From: Companilactobacillus huachuanensis
GTDB taxonomy: Bacteria; Bacillota; Bacilli; Lactobacillales; Lactobacillaceae
Assembly (NCBI RefSeq): GCF_005404815.1
Contig: NZ_BJDF01000005.1
Location: 1-64,000, forward strand
Length of the DNA: 64,000 nucleotides
Direction: 5' to 3'
Positions 61,732 to 64,000 of the stretch are shown piece by piece (the stretch's first letter is position 1; each line of letters starts with the position of its first letter). Under the pieces are notes generated by a model. That model had not been told where the DNA came from. It searched no databases and was given only the letters and a program-made list of their open reading frames with translations. Position numbers and translations under genes: made by a program.

Positions 61732-61746
61732 ACTCACACATTATTA

Positions 61747-62361
61747 CTATTTTTGACCAAGTGCATTGCTTAAATGCAAATACGCCACGAAATGAAAACA
61801 GATTCCTAGTAACAAAAATACCGCACCCAACGATACCCAGAATAGTGATGTGACGATTGCTAATATATACAACACCATACTGATCAAAGGATCAGAGTGA
61901 CTTTTCCTAAACCGCGCTCGTTTCATTTTTTCGGACATCAATTCCGCGTGCTTTCCAACGTAAAAATACAAAAGTTGAAACGTACCCGATATAAACAACG
62001 CAATTACTGCATAAGCTATAAATGCCACTCTGATATCCCCATTATTTCCGCGGTTCAATGTCTCTGCAACTAACGCCATCGGGTAATTTATCAAGGTAAT
62101 ACTAAATAACATCAACAGATTGATTAAATTTAACCGCCGATCAATTGATTTCAACGCTTGAAAATAATCGTGGTGAAACAACCACAATGTCCCTACGTAA
62201 AAATATGAAACGATATACGCTACCAATATTGGCCACTGTTGCAGCATCGCAATTAGTAAATGTCCCGTTTGAAATTTTGGCACAGTAAACTCCAAAACCA
62301 AAATAGTAATTAAAATGGCAAAAACGCCGTCACTGAATGCTAGTAAACGATCTTTTGTCAC
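61747..62361 (-). CDS. TMEM175-type (DUF1211) potassium channel
   Basis: The 204-residue protein has six predicted membrane helices. It begins RLLAFSDGVFAILITILVLE, the FSDGVFAI signature of the TMEM175/DUF1211 family, whose bacterial members are homotetrameric potassium-selective channels. A second conserved block is YFYVGTLWLFHHDYFQ in helix 3. It lies 15 bases downstream of a CPA2 antiporter gene in the same direction, so the two likely form an ion-homeostasis operon. Confidence 0.87.
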   Translation of the reverse strand: MTKDRLLAFSDGVFAILITILVLEFTVPKFQTGHLLIAMLQQWPILVAYIVSYFYVGTLWLFHHDYFQALKSIDRRLNLINLLMLFSITLINYPMALVAETLNRGNNGDIRVAFIAYAVIALFISGTFQLLYFYVGKHAELMSEKMKRARFRKSHSDPLISMVLYILAIVTSLFWVSLGAVFLLLGICFHFVAYLHLSNALGQK

Positions 62362-62375
62362 AAAGAATCCCCTCT

Positions 62376-63548
62376 TTAATTAAGATCAAATGTTTGATTC
62401 GTGACTATCTTATTAAACAATGTCGGACAAACTAGACAGGTAATTATTGCCGCCAACGTGATTGCTCCTGATTGAGCGGTTGTAATTAATTTCAAATTTT
62501 GACCGACTTGTAAGATTGGCAAAACCAAAGTAATAGTAGTTGACGTGACGATTGTCGCAGCAATAGCATAACGGTTACCAAAACGTTTGCGGAATACAAA
62601 GTAAACGATGGCTTTAGAAAGTAGGAAAGCTACTAAAAATATTGGAATCAGTAACAAGGCATCCTTATTCACAAAGAGTTTTCTTAAATTAAGGTTTACT
62701 CCAGTAGTAATGAAAAATACTGGGATGAAGAACCCATATCCCATTGAACTTAATTTTGCCTCAGTATCCTCCTTAGGTTTCAACAGTTTCATAACCGCAC
62801 CTGCCAAGAAGGCACCCAAAATACTCTCAGCACCAATCTGCTCAGCAAACGTTACCAAAGTGAAAATCAAGAAAAATGCCAAACGAATATCCAACTGTGT
62901 CGTCGACTTATCGATTTTATCAAAGAAAACATAAACTCGATTAAATCGATGCAATAGGAAAATTGCTATTAAAAAGATGACCGGTAATCCTAAAACTGAA
63001 ATGTAGTGTTGTTGTTGGACTGCCGAATAAATCGTCAATGCAACTAAAGGAATAAATTCCCCAAAGGCTGACGTTAACAAAATTGTCTGGCCATAATTAG
63101 TATTAAGTATGTTTGCTTCTTTCAATAGAGAAATGATCACACCCAAGGCAATCGTACTAAATAAAATTACGGCTAAAATGAATTGACTGAAAATTCCTGT
63201 CTCATATAAAATGGCACTCAAAATAATCGACATGATAAATATCGACATGAATCCACCAAAGGCTGTTCCCAATGGTGAATAAGTGGTTTTGTCCTTTTTT
63301 GGTTCCAAAAGTGAAAAATCAATTTCCATTCCACCTAAAAAGATCAACATAATAACGCCCAAATTGGCAATATATTGTAAACTCTGACCTGGTTGGACAA
63401 TGTTTAACCCCGTTTTTCCAATGATTATTCCCATAATAATTTCAGAAATTGAGGTTGGCATTCTCGTTAAATGAAATCTGGCGGTAATTAATGGTGTCGC
63501 CAAAGCTGCAAATAAAACAATTAATAATGCAAATTTCTCCATGATCAT
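62376..63548 (-). CDS. CPA2 family monovalent cation:proton antiporter (KefB/GerN-like)
   Basis: The 390-residue protein has about 12 membrane helices. ITARFHLTRMPTSISEIIMG near the start, LIFLGGMEIDFSLLEPKK, and SAFGEFIPLVALTIYS with the buried acidic residue near 168 are CPA2 features. AEQIGAESILGAFLAGAVMK follows near residue 236. There is no C-terminal regulatory NAD-binding domain, unlike KefC. It would exchange Na+ or K+ for protons. The downstream gene is a TMEM175-type channel. Confidence 0.88.
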   Translation of the reverse strand: MIMEKFALLIVLFAALATPLITARFHLTRMPTSISEIIMGIIIGKTGLNIVQPGQSLQYIANLGVIMLIFLGGMEIDFSLLEPKKDKTTYSPLGTAFGGFMSIFIMSIILSAILYETGIFSQFILAVILFSTIALGVIISLLKEANILNTNYGQTILLTSAFGEFIPLVALTIYSAVQQQHYISVLGLPVIFLIAIFLLHRFNRVYVFFDKIDKSTTQLDIRLAFFLIFTLVTFAEQIGAESILGAFLAGAVMKLLKPKEDTEAKLSSMGYGFFIPVFFITTGVNLNLRKLFVNKDALLLIPIFLVAFLLSKAIVYFVFRKRFGNRYAIAATIVTSTTITLVLPILQVGQNLKLITTAQSGAITLAAIITCLVCPTLFNKIVTNQTFDLN

Positions 63549-63636
63549 ACCCTCTTATTAATTTGCTACTTAAGCATTCTATCAGACATTTAAAACAAAA
63601 AAATTCAAGATTTGATAAATATTTTCACTAATTATC

Positions 63637-64000
63637 TTAATTTACAACAACGACCTTACCTAAATTGTGCCCACTCTCCAAATATTCATGTGCTTCTCTG
63701 ACCTGATTCAAGCGATAAATTTTCGTTGGGGCAACTTTTACCTGATATTTATTAATAAAATCAAGCATCTCATTAAGTTTTTCACTAGTCACTTCACCCG
63801 ATGATAATGAAGTCAAATAAGCGCCCTCGTGAATATCAGAAATGGGATCAAAATCGTCCATATACCACTGGCCACCAAGTTCACCTGTGTTGCAGACAAT
63901 TCCCTGTGAGTTGACATGATTGAAAGTATCCTTTAATGTCTTGGGACCAACTAAATCCAATACTTTGTCATACTTTTCAGTAGTCTGCAATACTCCATTC
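63637..64000 (-). CDS. Zinc-type alcohol dehydrogenase/quinone oxidoreductase, C-terminal part (cut by window edge)
   Basis: The frame is open to the window end; 121 residues are visible. KYDKVLDLVGPKTLKDTFNH is the end of the Rossmann fold of MDR-family reductases, followed by GIVCNTGELGGQWY and the C-terminal HEYLESGHNLGKVVVV. This matches quinone oxidoreductase-like proteins that use NADPH. The N-terminal catalytic domain lies outside the window, so zinc binding cannot be judged. An ATG-free continuation beyond the window is certain from the frame. Confidence 0.85.
   Translation of the reverse strand, partial: NGVLQTTEKYDKVLDLVGPKTLKDTFNHVNSQGIVCNTGELGGQWYMDDFDPISDIHEGAYLTSLSSGEVTSEKLNEMLDFINKYQVKVAPTKIYRLNQVREAHEYLESGHNLGKVVVVN

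Overview
The window is low-GC Gram-positive DNA that looks like a Lactobacillaceae chromosome, most probably Companilactobacillus-like. The evidence is the AT-rich composition, strong AGGAGG-type ribosome binding sites, several PTS permeases, cre-like sites, a T-box leader on asnS, an LPXTG surface protein and a SLAP-like cell-wall anchor. The genus is an inference; no rRNA is present. Both window edges cut genes: an IS630-type transposase 3' end on the left and a zinc-type alcohol dehydrogenase on the right.

Layout. 1-5.6 kb: a TSUP exporter and a murQ/murR operon carrying a mannose-family PTS (amino-sugar/MurNAc use) under a visible promoter and cre site. 6-12.4 kb: an LRR surface protein, an APC amino-acid permease, a C69 dipeptidase, a YbjQ-like protein and a membrane-anchored Ltp-repeat protein. 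12.4-14.9 kb: tRNA-Gln followed by a scar-like stretch of small ORFs and gene fragments. 15-22.8 kb: a TetR/hydrolase pair and a Wadjet-like (JetABCD) anti-plasmid operon whose SMC ATPase gene is cut by one in-frame TGA. 24-28.6 kb: membrane protein, TetR/reductase pair, tRNA-dihydrouridine synthase. 29-39 kb: a chitosan/glucosamine-oligosaccharide locus (secreted GH46 chitosanase, PTS IIC, cytoplasmic GH9, ROK kinase, SIS isomerase/deaminase, HAD phosphatase, LacI regulator with palindromic operators). 39.6-50.3 kb: MFS efflux, regulators, a second Dus, PadR/DUF1700 operon, asnS with T-box, hydrolase and kinase genes. 50.3-64 kb: an LPXTG choice-of-anchor-A protein with long Pro-Glu/Asp-Pro repeats, nadD, a MalY-type lyase with DUF3737, a heterodimeric ABC exporter, lactate oxidase, a TMEM175-type channel and a CPA2 antiporter.

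The most striking feature is not a gene. At least 17 copies or remnants of a structured intergenic element are spread through the 64 kb. Full-length type A copies are about 320-335 bp, have 14-bp terminal inverted repeats (CTAAAGGTTGAAAG) and in several cases 7-9 bp target duplications. They enclose a long outer stem with three internal hairpins whose bases co-vary between copies. A second type (B) shares the architecture but has diverged in sequence, with compensatory changes in the outer stem. Most copies sit between the 3' end of a gene and its Rho-independent terminator, so they would be transcribed as 3' UTR. This combines features of a MITE and of a conserved folded nucleic acid, and I could not name a known family for it.

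Three divergent regulator/enzyme pairs (TetR/hydrolase, TetR/reductase, YafY/GyrI-like) and many bidirectional terminators show compact gene organisation. Start codons were moved inward where a ribosome binding site favoured a later start.
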